The position numbers and the translations under genes are program-made. This document shows, in pieces, positions 16,299 through 24,884 of a stretch of DNA of 64,000 bases. Location: the NCBI RefSeq assembly GCF_900177625.1, contig NZ_FXAU01000008.1:211906-275905 (forward strand). The letters are read 5' to 3'. The notes beneath the pieces were generated by a model. The model saw only the letters and a list, made by a program, of their open reading frames with translations, ran no database searches and was not told the DNA's origin. The stretch is from Sphingobacterium psychroaquaticum. GTDB taxonomy: Bacteria > Bacteroidota > Bacteroidia > Sphingobacteriales > Sphingobacteriaceae. How positions within the stretch are numbered: the first letter of the stretch is position 1; each line of letters starts with the position of its first letter.

Positions 16299-19200
16299 AT
16301 GTTTGAAACTTATATAAAGAGACCAATATTATCATTGGTCATATCCATCTTCATTACCTTGCTGGGTCTTTTAGCCCTGTTTACGCTGCCGATCACGCAG
16401 TTTCCCGATATCGTTCCGCCCTCTGTTGTTGTTACGGCAAATTATACAGGAGCAAATGCTGAGGTGAGTACAAATGCTGTTGCTATCCCACTCGAGAAGG
16501 CCATCAACGGTGTTGCCGGTATGACATCCATGAATACCGTTACGACCAATAATGGTACGACACTGATTCAGGTTTCTTTTAAAGTAGGTGTCGACCCGGA
16601 TATTGCAGCTGTAAACGTACAAAACAGGGTTACTACTGTGTTGGATGAACTTCCTGAGGAGGTAATCCGTGCGGGTGTAACAACGGAAAAAGAAGTCAAC
16701 AGTATGTTGATGTATCTGAACATTTACACCGATGACAAGACCGCTGATGAACGCTTCATCTACAATTTCACGGATATCAATATCTTAAAAGAACTCAAGC
16801 GTATCGAGGGTGTTGGTTTTGCTCAAATCATGGGGATGCGTGACTACGCTATGCGGGTGTGGTTAAAACCGGATCGTTTAGCGGCCTACCAGATTTCTAC
16901 CGATGAAGTTATCGAGTCACTCCGTCGACAAAATATTGAAGCAGCGCCCGGACAGACAGGAATCAGCTCGGATAAAACGGTGAACATGCAACAGTACGTA
17001 CTGCGCTATCCAGGAAAATTCTCTGAGCCCGAACAGTATGAAAATGTGCCTATTCGAGCAAACGTTGATGGATCCATTGTCCGTATCAAAGATATTGCCG
17101 AAGTAGAATTTGGTTCCCTCGACTACGAGATGGTCTCCAAAACCGACGGTCGTCCTTCGGCATCGATCATGCTCAAGCAGCTTCCAGGATCTAATGCACA
17201 GGATGTAATCCAGCGTGTTAAAGATCGAATGGAAGAGTTGAAGACGGCAAACTTTCCTGCAGGGATGACCTACACTATGGGGTATGATGTATCTCGTTTT
17301 TTAGATGCTTCCATTTCCAGCGTTATAAAAACCCTTATCGAAGCTTTTATTCTAGTTTTTCTTGTCGTTTTCATTTTCTTGCAAAATTTCCGGGCAACCA
17401 TAATTCCAATTCTTGCTGTCCCGGTGAGTCTAATCGGCGCCTTATTTTTTATGCAAATGATGGGATTCTCCATCAATTTACTGACGCTTTTCGCGCTGGT
17501 ACTAGCGATAGGTATTGTCGTCGATAACGGTATTGTCGTCGTCGAGGCCGTGTATGCGAAGATGGAAGAAGAACATCTTCCTCCGCTAGAAGCAACCTTG
17601 GCCGCTATTAAGGAAGTGGGGACGGCCGTAATTGCAATTACACTGGTCATGTCAGCGGTATTTATTCCCGTCGCATTCCTCTCTGGACCGGTCGGTATTT
17701 TCTATCGTCAATTCTCCTTAACGCTAGCCTCAGCAATTGTAATTTCCGGTATTAATGCATTGACTTTAACACCTGCTTTATGTGCGCTTATCTTACGATC
17801 ACCGCACGACAAGAAGGAATCTAACAATTGGCTGGATCGCTTTTTCCGACAATTCAATAAAAGGTACGACAAACTGGCTAACGGTTATAAAGCATTACTC
17901 GCTCGTATTGTGGGCCGCCGCTCGCTGACCTTAATCATGCTAACCATTTTCTTTGTCGCCACCTGGGGAACCAGTGCAATTCTTCCTTCGGGATTTATCC
18001 CAACTGAAGACCAAGGTATGGTTTACTTAAGCGTAACGACACCTCCGGGTGCTACAGTCGATCGAACGGAACGTATTTTGGATGAGGTCGATGCTATTTC
18101 ACGCGATTTAGAAGCGGTCGAAACCGTCTCTACGTTGGCCGGATATAGTATTTTAACAGAAGTTTCAGGCGCATCCTATGGAATGGGGATGATTAACCTG
18201 AAGGCTTGGGAAGATCGTTCCCAGAGCGTAGATGATATCATCCGTGAACTCCGTGCGAAAACAGCACATATCGCGGATGCAGAGATTGAATTTTTCCCAC
18301 CACCAACCGTACCAGGCTTTGGTAATGCTGCTGGTTTCGAACTGCGTTTATTGGACCGCAGTGGCAATGAAGATCTTGGTAAAACGGATGAGGTCGTTCA
18401 AAAATTCCTGACCGATCTCGCCAATGATCCTGCCATTGAGAATGCCACCTCCAGCTTTGATGTCAGTTTCCCACAATACATGTTGGAAATAGATTACGAC
18501 TTGGCCGCAAAAAAAGGTATTTCTGTAGAAAATGCAATGAACACCCTTCAAACATTGATGGGAAGTTTCTATGCAACGAATTTCATTCGCTACGGTCAGA
18601 TGTATAAAGTTATGGTTCAAGCCGATGCACATTACAGAAAAAAACCAGAGGACGTCCTGAATCTGTTTGTAAAAACCAAGGATGGTGAAATGGTTCCCTA
18701 CTCCTCCTTTGTTCGCATGAATAAAATATATGGCCCGGAGCAGATTACACGTTACAATATGTTTACCTCCGCAATGGTTACCGGACAACCCGCTCCTGGA
18801 TACAGTACCGGGCAGGCTATCGAAGCCGTACAAAAGTTAACCAAGAATCTACCACAAGGATACTCCATTGAATGGGCAGGAATGACGCGCGAGCAGGTAA
18901 TCTCAGGGGACCAAGCTATTTACATCTTTGCACTGTGTTTGGTCTTCGTATACTTATTATTGGCAGCCCAATATGAAAGCTTCCTTCTTCCATTACCAGT
19001 AATTTTATGTTTACCTGCTGGTATTTTCGGATCCTTCTTATTCTTAAAGTTGTTCGGACTCGAGAACAATATCTATGCGCAAGTTGCACTGGTTATGTTG
19101 ATTGGTCTATTAGGTAAAAATGCGATTCTAATTGTCGAGTATGCCGTGTTAAAACAAAAACAAGGAATGGGAATTGTGGAGGCATCCATTGAAGGCGCAT

Positions 19201-20858
19201 ATGCACGTTTGAGACCCATCCTAATGACCTCATTTGCCTTTATTGCGGGCTTGATTCCTCTTATGCTTGCCTCCGGGGCCGGTGCTATTGGAAACCGTAC
19301 CATTGGTACAGCTTCGGTAGGCGGAATGTTAATAGGTACGGTCCTTGGTGTTATTGTTATTCCAGGTTTATTCGTATTATTCTCCAAAAGCAAAAAGAAA
19401 AAAGTTCCTGTTAAAGCGACAGCCGTAATTGCACTCCTTTTGTTTTTTGTCTCCTGCAGCGTCCCTAAGCAGATGGAGCGCCCGGAGCCGAAAGCACTAC
19501 CAGCTACTTATCAAGAGAAGTTGGCAGACGCAGCGCCAGATACAAACTCTTTAGCCCATCAACAATGGCAGGATGTATTTCAAGATCCCGAACTAAAGAT
19601 GCTGATCGATTCTGCACTCCTCTACAACTATGACCTACAACAAGCCATCAAACGTATTGAAATGGCACAGTCCAGTTTTAGGCAGAAAAAAGCAGCCTTG
19701 CTTCCTAACTTAGATCTTGCCGCAGAAGCGGGGTTACGCAAATATGGTTTTTACACCGAGTCTGGAATCGGAAACTACGACTCTAACTTTTCGGAGAACC
19801 TCAAAGCAGACGAAAAAATCCCAGAACCGGTCGTACCAGATTACTTTATCGGTGTACGTGCCTCATGGGAGCTGGATTTATGGGGAAAACTGAAAAATCA
19901 AAAACAAGCAGCCTTCAATGAACTTCTAGCTAGTAATGAAGCACGTCGACTTATTGAGACAGAGATTGTAGCAAATATTGCCTCAGCATATTATGAACTA
20001 TTAAGTTTAGATGCCAAAATAAAAGTGTTCGATAATAATATTATACTGAACGAGAAAGCTCTGGAAATTACACAACTCCAGAAGGACGCAGGCCGTTCTT
20101 CCCTCTTGGGCGTCCAGCAGTTCAAAGCTTTTCTAGCGAACTCAAAAAGTCAGCGAGCACAAACAAAACAGGAGATTAGTATTCTAGAGAATCATATCAA
20201 CTACTTGTCGGGGCGTTTCAATAAGCCAATTAAACGGGAAGTAAGAGAGGTAGAACATGTTTCCCTTTTTGACACCTTGCAGGTAGGCACACCGATGCTA
20301 TTACTGGCACAACGCCCTGATATTAGAGAGGCAGCATTCCACTTGCTCTCCGCAGAGCATGAGCTGAAATCTGTTCGCGCAGCCTTTCTTCCTTCAGTCG
20401 TGTTATCTCCATACCTGGGGCTGCAAACCTTCAGTTTTAATAAACTCGTTAGTCTGGAAAAATCATTGACTTACGGCATTTTCGGAGGATTAACAGCCCC
20501 TATTATCAACCAACAGCAGCTTAAAGCGCAATACAATAATTACAAAGCAAGCTACGGCATTAATTTCTTAGAGTACGAAAAACGCGTATTGAATGCTTAC
20601 AACGAGGTGTCAAGTGCGATTCAGCTACAAGATCATATCCAGGAGCGGCAGGTGCATATCACCGAACAGGTGGAAGCACTAAATGGAGCTGTGGAAGCAG
20701 CAGGCGAATTGTTTATCGCGGGTCGCGTATCCTATCTCGATATTATTACCGCCCAGAAAGATGCATTGGAAGCACAGATAAACGAAGTTGAAATTCAAAA
20801 AGAACGAATTCTAAACCAAGTCGTAATTTATAAAGCCCTTGGTGGAGGCTGGAAATAA
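16299..20858 (+). CDS. RND efflux permease fused to an OprM/NodT-type outer membrane efflux lipoprotein
   Basis: 1519 residues, about 470 longer than an RND permease. Residues 1-1032 are a full HAE1-type permease: TM1 near 9-30, two periplasmic porter/docking regions, LAIGIVVDNGIVVVEAVYAK around 403-422 in TM4, and GLLGKNAILIVEYAV in TM10 carrying the conserved Lys. After the basic stretch SKSKKKKVPVK comes a hydrophobic segment with a lipobox-like FFVSC (Cys1053), then an outer membrane factor domain (about 1055-1515) with HQQWQDVFQDPELKMLIDSA, RASWELDLWGKL and a repeat of that fold. No start codon is suitably placed for separate translation of the second half. One of the two TM4 Asp residues of the AcrB proton relay is Asn here (Asp409-Asn410). 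Adaptor gene lies 26 bases upstream. Confidence 0.92.
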   Translation: MFETYIKRPILSLVISIFITLLGLLALFTLPITQFPDIVPPSVVVTANYTGANAEVSTNAVAIPLEKAINGVAGMTSMNTVTTNNGTTLIQVSFKVGVDPDIAAVNVQNRVTTVLDELPEEVIRAGVTTEKEVNSMLMYLNIYTDDKTADERFIYNFTDINILKELKRIEGVGFAQIMGMRDYAMRVWLKPDRLAAYQISTDEVIESLRRQNIEAAPGQTGISSDKTVNMQQYVLRYPGKFSEPEQYENVPIRANVDGSIVRIKDIAEVEFGSLDYEMVSKTDGRPSASIMLKQLPGSNAQDVIQRVKDRMEELKTANFPAGMTYTMGYDVSRFLDASISSVIKTLIEAFILVFLVVFIFLQNFRATIIPILAVPVSLIGALFFMQMMGFSINLLTLFALVLAIGIVVDNGIVVVEAVYAKMEEEHLPPLEATLAAIKEVGTAVIAITLVMSAVFIPVAFLSGPVGIFYRQFSLTLASAIVISGINALTLTPALCALILRSPHDKKESNNWLDRFFRQFNKRYDKLANGYKALLARIVGRRSLTLIMLTIFFVATWGTSAILPSGFIPTEDQGMVYLSVTTPPGATVDRTERILDEVDAISRDLEAVETVSTLAGYSILTEVSGASYGMGMINLKAWEDRSQSVDDIIRELRAKTAHIADAEIEFFPPPTVPGFGNAAGFELRLLDRSGNEDLGKTDEVVQKFLTDLANDPAIENATSSFDVSFPQYMLEIDYDLAAKKGISVENAMNTLQTLMGSFYATNFIRYGQMYKVMVQADAHYRKKPEDVLNLFVKTKDGEMVPYSSFVRMNKIYGPEQITRYNMFTSAMVTGQPAPGYSTGQAIEAVQKLTKNLPQGYSIEWAGMTREQVISGDQAIYIFALCLVFVYLLLAAQYESFLLPLPVILCLPAGIFGSFLFLKLFGLENNIYAQVALVMLIGLLGKNAILIVEYAVLKQKQGMGIVEASIEGAYARLRPILMTSFAFIAGLIPLMLASGAGAIGNRTIGTASVGGMLIGTVLGVIVIPGLFVLFSKSKKKKVPVKATAVIALLLFFVSCSVPKQMERPEPKALPATYQEKLADAAPDTNSLAHQQWQDVFQDPELKMLIDSALLYNYDLQQAIKRIEMAQSSFRQKKAALLPNLDLAAEAGLRKYGFYTESGIGNYDSNFSENLKADEKIPEPVVPDYFIGVRASWELDLWGKLKNQKQAAFNELLASNEARRLIETEIVANIASAYYELLSLDAKIKVFDNNIILNEKALEITQLQKDAGRSSLLGVQQFKAFLANSKSQRAQTKQEISILENHINYLSGRFNKPIKREVREVEHVSLFDTLQVGTPMLLLAQRPDIREAAFHLLSAEHELKSVRAAFLPSVVLSPYLGLQTFSFNKLVSLEKSLTYGIFGGLTAPIINQQQLKAQYNNYKASYGINFLEYEKRVLNAYNEVSSAIQLQDHIQERQVHITEQVEALNGAVEAAGELFIAGRVSYLDIITAQKDALEAQINEVEIQKERILNQVVIYKALGGGWK

Positions 20859-20891
20859 CAAAAAAGGGGGAGCAAACTCCCCTTTTTTGTT
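20857..20891. terminator. Bidirectional terminator between the RND fusion gene and maf
   Basis: About 14-bp stem (A57-style arm 20857-20870 pairing with 20878-20891, GC core of five G and four C) with A- and T-tracts on both sides, overlapping the stop codons of both convergent genes. Confidence 0.88.
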
Positions 20892-21474
20892 ATACTATTT
20901 TTTTCAGTTCTTTATACAGCCGCGCTGTTGGCAAACCTACCACATTTTCAAAAGCTCCAATAATCTTTTCCACACCGACCAATCCAATCCATTCTTGAAT
21001 ACCATACGCCCCGGCCTTATCCATGGGTTTAAAATTTTCCACATAATAGCCTATTTCAGCCAAATCGAGCGCTTCAAAAGTAACCGTTGTCGTTTCCACA
21101 AAAGACTGTTTCTCTCCCTTATACAAAATACCTACAGCCGTCATCACCTGATGCGTTTTCCCTTGTAAAGCAGTCAACATCGCCATCGCTTCCGCATCAT
21201 TACCTGGTTTATTTAAAATCACCCCATCATTGACCACAATCGTATCCGCCGTAATCACAAGAGCCGATTCAAATCCCCCCCCTACAAAGCCCGCTAATTT
21301 ATTCATGGCAATGTGCGTCACGATGTCCTCCGGCGACAAAGTCACATCAAAGGCCTCATCGGTTTCCTTTACAATAACTTCGAAAGAGACACCCATCTTT
21401 GCTAAAAGTTCCTTTCGGCGGGGCGACTGTGACCCTAACACGATCCGTATATTTTTCAATCTATCTAGCAGCAT
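20890..21474 (-). CDS. maf: Maf-type nucleoside triphosphate pyrophosphatase
   Basis: 194 residues, usual Maf length. It hydrolyses non-canonical or modified nucleoside triphosphates (dTTP/UTP-type substrates in YhdE/Maf members) and has been linked to septum inhibition. Visible: LGSQSPRRKELLAKMG near residues 13-28 (substrate loop), the acidic core with ITADTIVV (about 69-76) and the KAGAYGIQEW block (about 150-160). Cytoplasmic. It lies two bases from the KdsC-type phosphatase gene on the same strand, which is upstream of it, so the two form an operon. Confidence 0.93.
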   Translation of the reverse strand: MLLDRLKNIRIVLGSQSPRRKELLAKMGVSFEVIVKETDEAFDVTLSPEDIVTHIAMNKLAGFVGGGFESALVITADTIVVNDGVILNKPGNDAEAMAMLTALQGKTHQVMTAVGILYKGEKQSFVETTTVTFEALDLAEIGYYVENFKPMDKAGAYGIQEWIGLVGVEKIIGAFENVVGLPTARLYKELKKIV

Positions 21475-21475
21475 G

Positions 21476-22000
21476 TTATATACTTTTTACCGTTATATCT
21501 TCACCCCATTTCCCTTGTAATTTCAGGATTTTCTCTAAAATATCACGCACGCACCCTTCTCCTCCCTTTCGCGGTGAAATATAAGCCGAAATTTGTTTAA
21601 TTTCTTCAACGGCGTCATGAGGACAAGCTGCAATGCCGACCTTTTTCATACAGGCTAAATCTGGTATATCATCTCCAACGAAAACAACGTCGGACAAAGA
21701 AAAGCCATATTCTGTTATCTTCTTCAACATCAGCTCCTCTTTGTCGGATATCCCCCAGAAAATTTCTGTAACCCCCAGTCCTTGCAAACGGCGTAGAACC
21801 CCCTGCGAATTTCCGCCCGTAATGACAGCAATAAATAATCCTCTTTTAATAGCCAACTGAATAGCATAACCATCCTTAATAGAAAATGTGCGTAACTGTT
21901 CCCCCTGTTCCGTAACCTGTACCGTACCATCCGTCAGCACACCATCAACATCAAGAAAAACAGCTTTAACACGTGAAAAGTCTTTCAAAATCATATTCAA
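21476..22000 (-). CDS. kdsC: KdsC-type HAD phosphatase (3-deoxy-D-manno-octulosonate 8-phosphate phosphatase)
   Basis: 174 residues, minimal HAD fold without a cap, as in KdsC. Motif I FLDVDGVLTDG (about residues 14-24, nucleophile Asp), motif II VITGGNS (about 57-63), Lys in KEELMLKK (about 84) and motif IV VGDDIPD (about 104-110) with two Asp. KdsC releases phosphate from KDO-8-P for lipopolysaccharide inner core synthesis; without other kds genes nearby the assignment rests on the fold. Two in-frame Met codons lie at the start (residues 1 and 3); the first is used. Next downstream on the same strand is maf. Confidence 0.85.
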   Translation of the reverse strand: MNMILKDFSRVKAVFLDVDGVLTDGTVQVTEQGEQLRTFSIKDGYAIQLAIKRGLFIAVITGGNSQGVLRRLQGLGVTEIFWGISDKEELMLKKITEYGFSLSDVVFVGDDIPDLACMKKVGIAACPHDAVEEIKQISAYISPRKGGEGCVRDILEKILKLQGKWGEDITVKSI

Positions 22001-22192
22001 ACTTAGATAAATTCAAGAAGTCTTACAAGTTCGGCAAACCTACACGCACAAAAAGAAAACACGCAACAATACATATATTTATTGATTAACAACACATCGT
22101 TGATTCAAAAAAGACATAGAATTATCAAGAAAAGACAGTGCATCAAAAAAATGTCAGAAAGTAGTTGTTTTCACAACTAAGCCTAAAAAAGG
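22001..22192. other. Non-coding stretch upstream of kdsC
   Basis: AT-rich sequence between the kdsC start and the small RNA promoter. I see no gene, tRNA or strong hairpin in it; it presumably holds the minus-strand promoter of kdsC-maf. Confidence 0.5.
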
Positions 22193-22223
22193 TTTGCAAA
22201 TACAATTATTTGCCTTATCTTTG
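22193..22223 (+). promoter_or_regulatory. Promoter for a small RNA
   Basis: TTTG (22193-22196), exactly 19 bases, TATCTTTG (22216-22223), matching both Bacteroidota elements. Start expected near 22227. No plus-strand gene follows. Confidence 0.7.
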
Positions 22224-22226
22224 TGG

Positions 22227-22355
22227 TGTAATTAGGGAATAGAGCTGCAAACAACAGCAGATTCCAATATTACGAATTAAAATTGTCTTTTCATAATTTA
22301 GGTTTATAATTGGTTAGTAGCAAACCCTGGCGCCCATCGTCAGGGTTTTGTTTTT
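22227..22355 (+). ncRNA. Candidate small RNA of about 125 nt
   Basis: Between a consensus promoter and a strong terminator lies a stretch with no start codon or ORF. The 5' part folds into a hairpin: GGAAT (22236-22240) with ATTCC (22261-22265), and GCTG with CAGC inside it, loop CAAACAA. The 3' end is an 11-bp stem (22322-22332 with 22338-22348; AAACCCTGGCG/CGTCAGGGTTT with one G-U) followed by TGTTTTT. The neighbouring genes are on the other strand (kdsC starts at 22000, the DUF3472 gene ends at 22367), so no coding function explains it. Not recognised as 6S, tmRNA or a riboswitch. Confidence 0.55.
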
Positions 22356-22366
22356 GAAACAACCTT

Positions 22367-23677
22367 CTACTGCACCGGTAAATCTGACACTGCTACAGTA
22401 GGCTTATTCTTAGAAGACTCGCGCACAAACATGCTACCTATAGCTGTACGTTCACCAAAGAAACCGCAGTTTTTAAGATAAAATACGCCTGCTTTCAAAC
22501 CTCCTTGATAATCTAATCGATATCCTTTTCTTGCTGTCGCATCCGCGGTGAATCGTGCCTGTTTGCAGTCATGCCATTCTCCATCAATATCTCTGGCCCA
22601 TTGGTTATTAAAACTGACCTCACGTGTGATATAACCTTGCGACGGACTGAAGTTTTCTAAGAATGAATGAAATCCTTTTAAATAGGTGTGTGTGGCTGGG
22701 CGTAAAAATTGTGCAATCAAACGCCAATGCCCTTCTTCTGCGGCAAAAAACCAAGCTGTAAATTCAGTCATGTTATTTTCAACCGGTCGGCCACGTAACA
22801 TAAACTTATACGTATTACCTGCCTTCCAATTGTACTTCAAGAACGATTGTCCACCGGATCCTTCATTACCAAATTCTCCTGTATACACATCCTTTCCTTT
22901 CTTGGTCATCACAATCTTTTGCTCATCCGGAATAGCTTTTGGATCATCAGTATGAAAAGGACTCCACACAGAAAATAAAATACGACGCTCTTGTGCACTG
23001 TTCACCTGCATCCCAAAGTAACCTTGTGAAAAACCATTCGCCATAAAATAAGAGCCAATAACATCTGAACCGACAGGCACCGTTACTTCATTGTAGTAGT
23101 ACTCGACGTCTTTTGATGTAGGCACCTGGTAACCTAAATGCACAGATGGTCCTCGTCGTCCCCAATAGAAGTAATTATCATCATTGCTCGCGACATAAGA
23201 ACTGGTCTTCATAAAATCACTTTCTCCACGTATCTGATAGGCACGAATAGCAGGAATCTCCCCCGATAAGCTTTTTACACGGATAGCAACATACCCGCTA
23301 TCTTTCACTGTAAACGTACCAACTTCGACCGTAGTATTAGATGTAGAAACAGCAATCGTACGTTTCTCTCCTTCAATATCAAAGACCAACTTCCCGGCCT
23401 TTTCAACGGCTCCGAGTTCTGCCCCTACGACAAACTTACCCGCTTTTCCAAAGCGTATATAAGTGGTAAAGGTACTGCTACTTTTTCCGCCAATAATACC
23501 ATCCGTGCGGTGCAACGTGTTAGTCTCTTGTGGGGATTGCCATGTATTCCCGGAAACGGGAATATGAATAGTCGCTTGATTGACGTTTTTCTGTGCTCGA
23601 ACCGGATTCAAAAAAGCCATAAACAGCACTAAAAGCATCAAGCTTTGCATCTGTGGTTTCATAGATTTGATTAACAT
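22367..23677 (-). CDS. DUF3472/DUF5077 secreted protein
   Basis: 436 residues (or 431 from the ATG at 23662, which gives a cleaner signal peptide with MKPQMQSLMLLVLFMAF). Signal peptide ends near VRAQ. Then a DUF5077-like beta-sandwich (about 30-150, with TTYIRFGKAGKFVVGAELG), and the DUF3472 domain (about 160-420) with WGRRGPSVHLGY, SVWSPFHTDDP and a WFFAAEEGHWRLIAQFLRP block. The family is secreted, common in Bacteroidota and seen near glycan-use genes; its biochemical function is unknown. Here it is monocistronic with FloA upstream on the same strand and a terminator between them. Confidence 0.8.
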   Translation of the reverse strand: MLIKSMKPQMQSLMLLVLFMAFLNPVRAQKNVNQATIHIPVSGNTWQSPQETNTLHRTDGIIGGKSSSTFTTYIRFGKAGKFVVGAELGAVEKAGKLVFDIEGEKRTIAVSTSNTTVEVGTFTVKDSGYVAIRVKSLSGEIPAIRAYQIRGESDFMKTSSYVASNDDNYFYWGRRGPSVHLGYQVPTSKDVEYYYNEVTVPVGSDVIGSYFMANGFSQGYFGMQVNSAQERRILFSVWSPFHTDDPKAIPDEQKIVMTKKGKDVYTGEFGNEGSGGQSFLKYNWKAGNTYKFMLRGRPVENNMTEFTAWFFAAEEGHWRLIAQFLRPATHTYLKGFHSFLENFSPSQGYITREVSFNNQWARDIDGEWHDCKQARFTADATARKGYRLDYQGGLKAGVFYLKNCGFFGERTAIGSMFVRESSKNKPTVAVSDLPVQ

Positions 23678-23724
23678 AAATATTGTTTTATACCCTTAAT
23701 TTTAGGCATAAAAAAGCAGTAAAA

Positions 23725-23761
23725 ACAAAAAACCGATTGACCCTAAAAGAATCAATCGGTT
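23725..23761 (-). terminator. Terminator after floA
   Basis: Ten-bp stem (23731-23740 with 23752-23761), eleven-base loop, minus-strand T-tract from 23730 to 23725. Confidence 0.85.
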
Positions 23762-23785
23762 GTGTATTTTAAATATTACTAAATA

Positions 23786-24769
23786 TTAGCTTTTGTCTTT
23801 ACCGGCACCGCCTGGTTTAGAGATCGAAGATCTCATATCCGTATCCGCTTGAATATTTTGCATCTTATAGTAGTCCATTACACCCAGATTGCCATTTCTA
23901 AAAGCCTCAGCCATCGCCAACGGGACCTGTGCTTCAGCCTCGATTACCTTCGCTTTGGCATCCTGTGCTTTCGCTTTCATCTCTTGTTCGGTAGCAACAG
24001 CCATTGCACGACGTTCCTCTGCTCTAGCATTCGCAACTTTAAGATCGGCTTCCGCTTGATCTGTCTGCAACTTAGCGCCCACGTTTTCACCGATATCAAT
24101 ATCTGCAATATCAATCGAGAGAATCTCAAAGGCTGTCCCAGAGTCCAATCCCTTCGAAAGCACAGTTTTCGAAATACGATCCGGATTCTCTAATACTTCC
24201 TTGTGGTTGGTGGACGAACCGATCGTCGTTACAATCCCTTCGCCAACACGCGCCAAGATTGTTTCTTCTCCCGCACCACCGACTAATTGGTTTATATTGG
24301 CGCGCACCGTTACACGAGCTTTCGCAATCAACTGAATACCATCTTTCGCTACTGCAGCCACGGGCGGCGTATTAATTACCTGTGGATTTACAGATAACTG
24401 AACGGCATCGAATACATCACGACCAGCTAGATCAATTGCGGTAGCTAATTTAAAATCTAAGGGGATATTTGCTTTATCTGCCGATATCAACGCCTTAATT
24501 ACTTTATTTACATTACCGCCTGCGAGATAATGTGTTTCGATTTCGTTACTTGTTATACGTAAACCGGCTTTCGTAGAGGTAATCATCGCATTGGTCACCA
24601 AGGATGGTGGCACTTTCCGAAGCCGCATTAAAACAAGGTTCAAAAGACTAATCTTTACATTTGACAATTGTGCTGTAAACCAGAGGTTCACCGGTAATAA
24701 GTACAATAAAAAGAAAAAAGCGATAACGCTACCAATAATAATTAAGATTAAGCTAATTCCTGGTTCCAT
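23786..24769 (-). CDS. floA: Flotillin-like protein FloA
   Basis: 327 residues. An N-terminal membrane-embedded hydrophobic hairpin (about 6-30) is followed by an SPFH/flotillin-like domain (about 40-230) with GLDSGTAFEILSIDIADIDIG, then an Ala/Glu-rich coiled coil (about 225-290; the repeat AKAQDAKAKVIEAEAQVP is visible) and a short tail. FloA forms membrane microdomain scaffolds at the inner face of the cytoplasmic membrane. The NfeD partner usual beside floA is not adjacent here. Downstream is a terminator; upstream the plus-strand DUF1016 gene starts 116 bases away, so the promoters are divergent. Confidence 0.92.
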   Translation of the reverse strand: MEPGISLILIIIGSVIAFFFLLYLLPVNLWFTAQLSNVKISLLNLVLMRLRKVPPSLVTNAMITSTKAGLRITSNEIETHYLAGGNVNKVIKALISADKANIPLDFKLATAIDLAGRDVFDAVQLSVNPQVINTPPVAAVAKDGIQLIAKARVTVRANINQLVGGAGEETILARVGEGIVTTIGSSTNHKEVLENPDRISKTVLSKGLDSGTAFEILSIDIADIDIGENVGAKLQTDQAEADLKVANARAEERRAMAVATEQEMKAKAQDAKAKVIEAEAQVPLAMAEAFRNGNLGVMDYYKMQNIQADTDMRSSISKPGGAGKDKS

Positions 24770-24884
24770 AGAATATTATTTCATTAATTTCCTTAAAGAT
24801 ATTGTTTTCTTTCATAAAAGAGATAGAAGTGGACGATTATTTTGTATCTTAATCAAGAAAACCAAATAGCCTTAAGTTAAGCGC

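Noticed and set aside
22227..22355. 6S RNA or tmRNA
   Set aside because: Too short for tmRNA, lacking tRNA-like ends, and the 5' and 3' ends do not pair to form the 6S closing stem.
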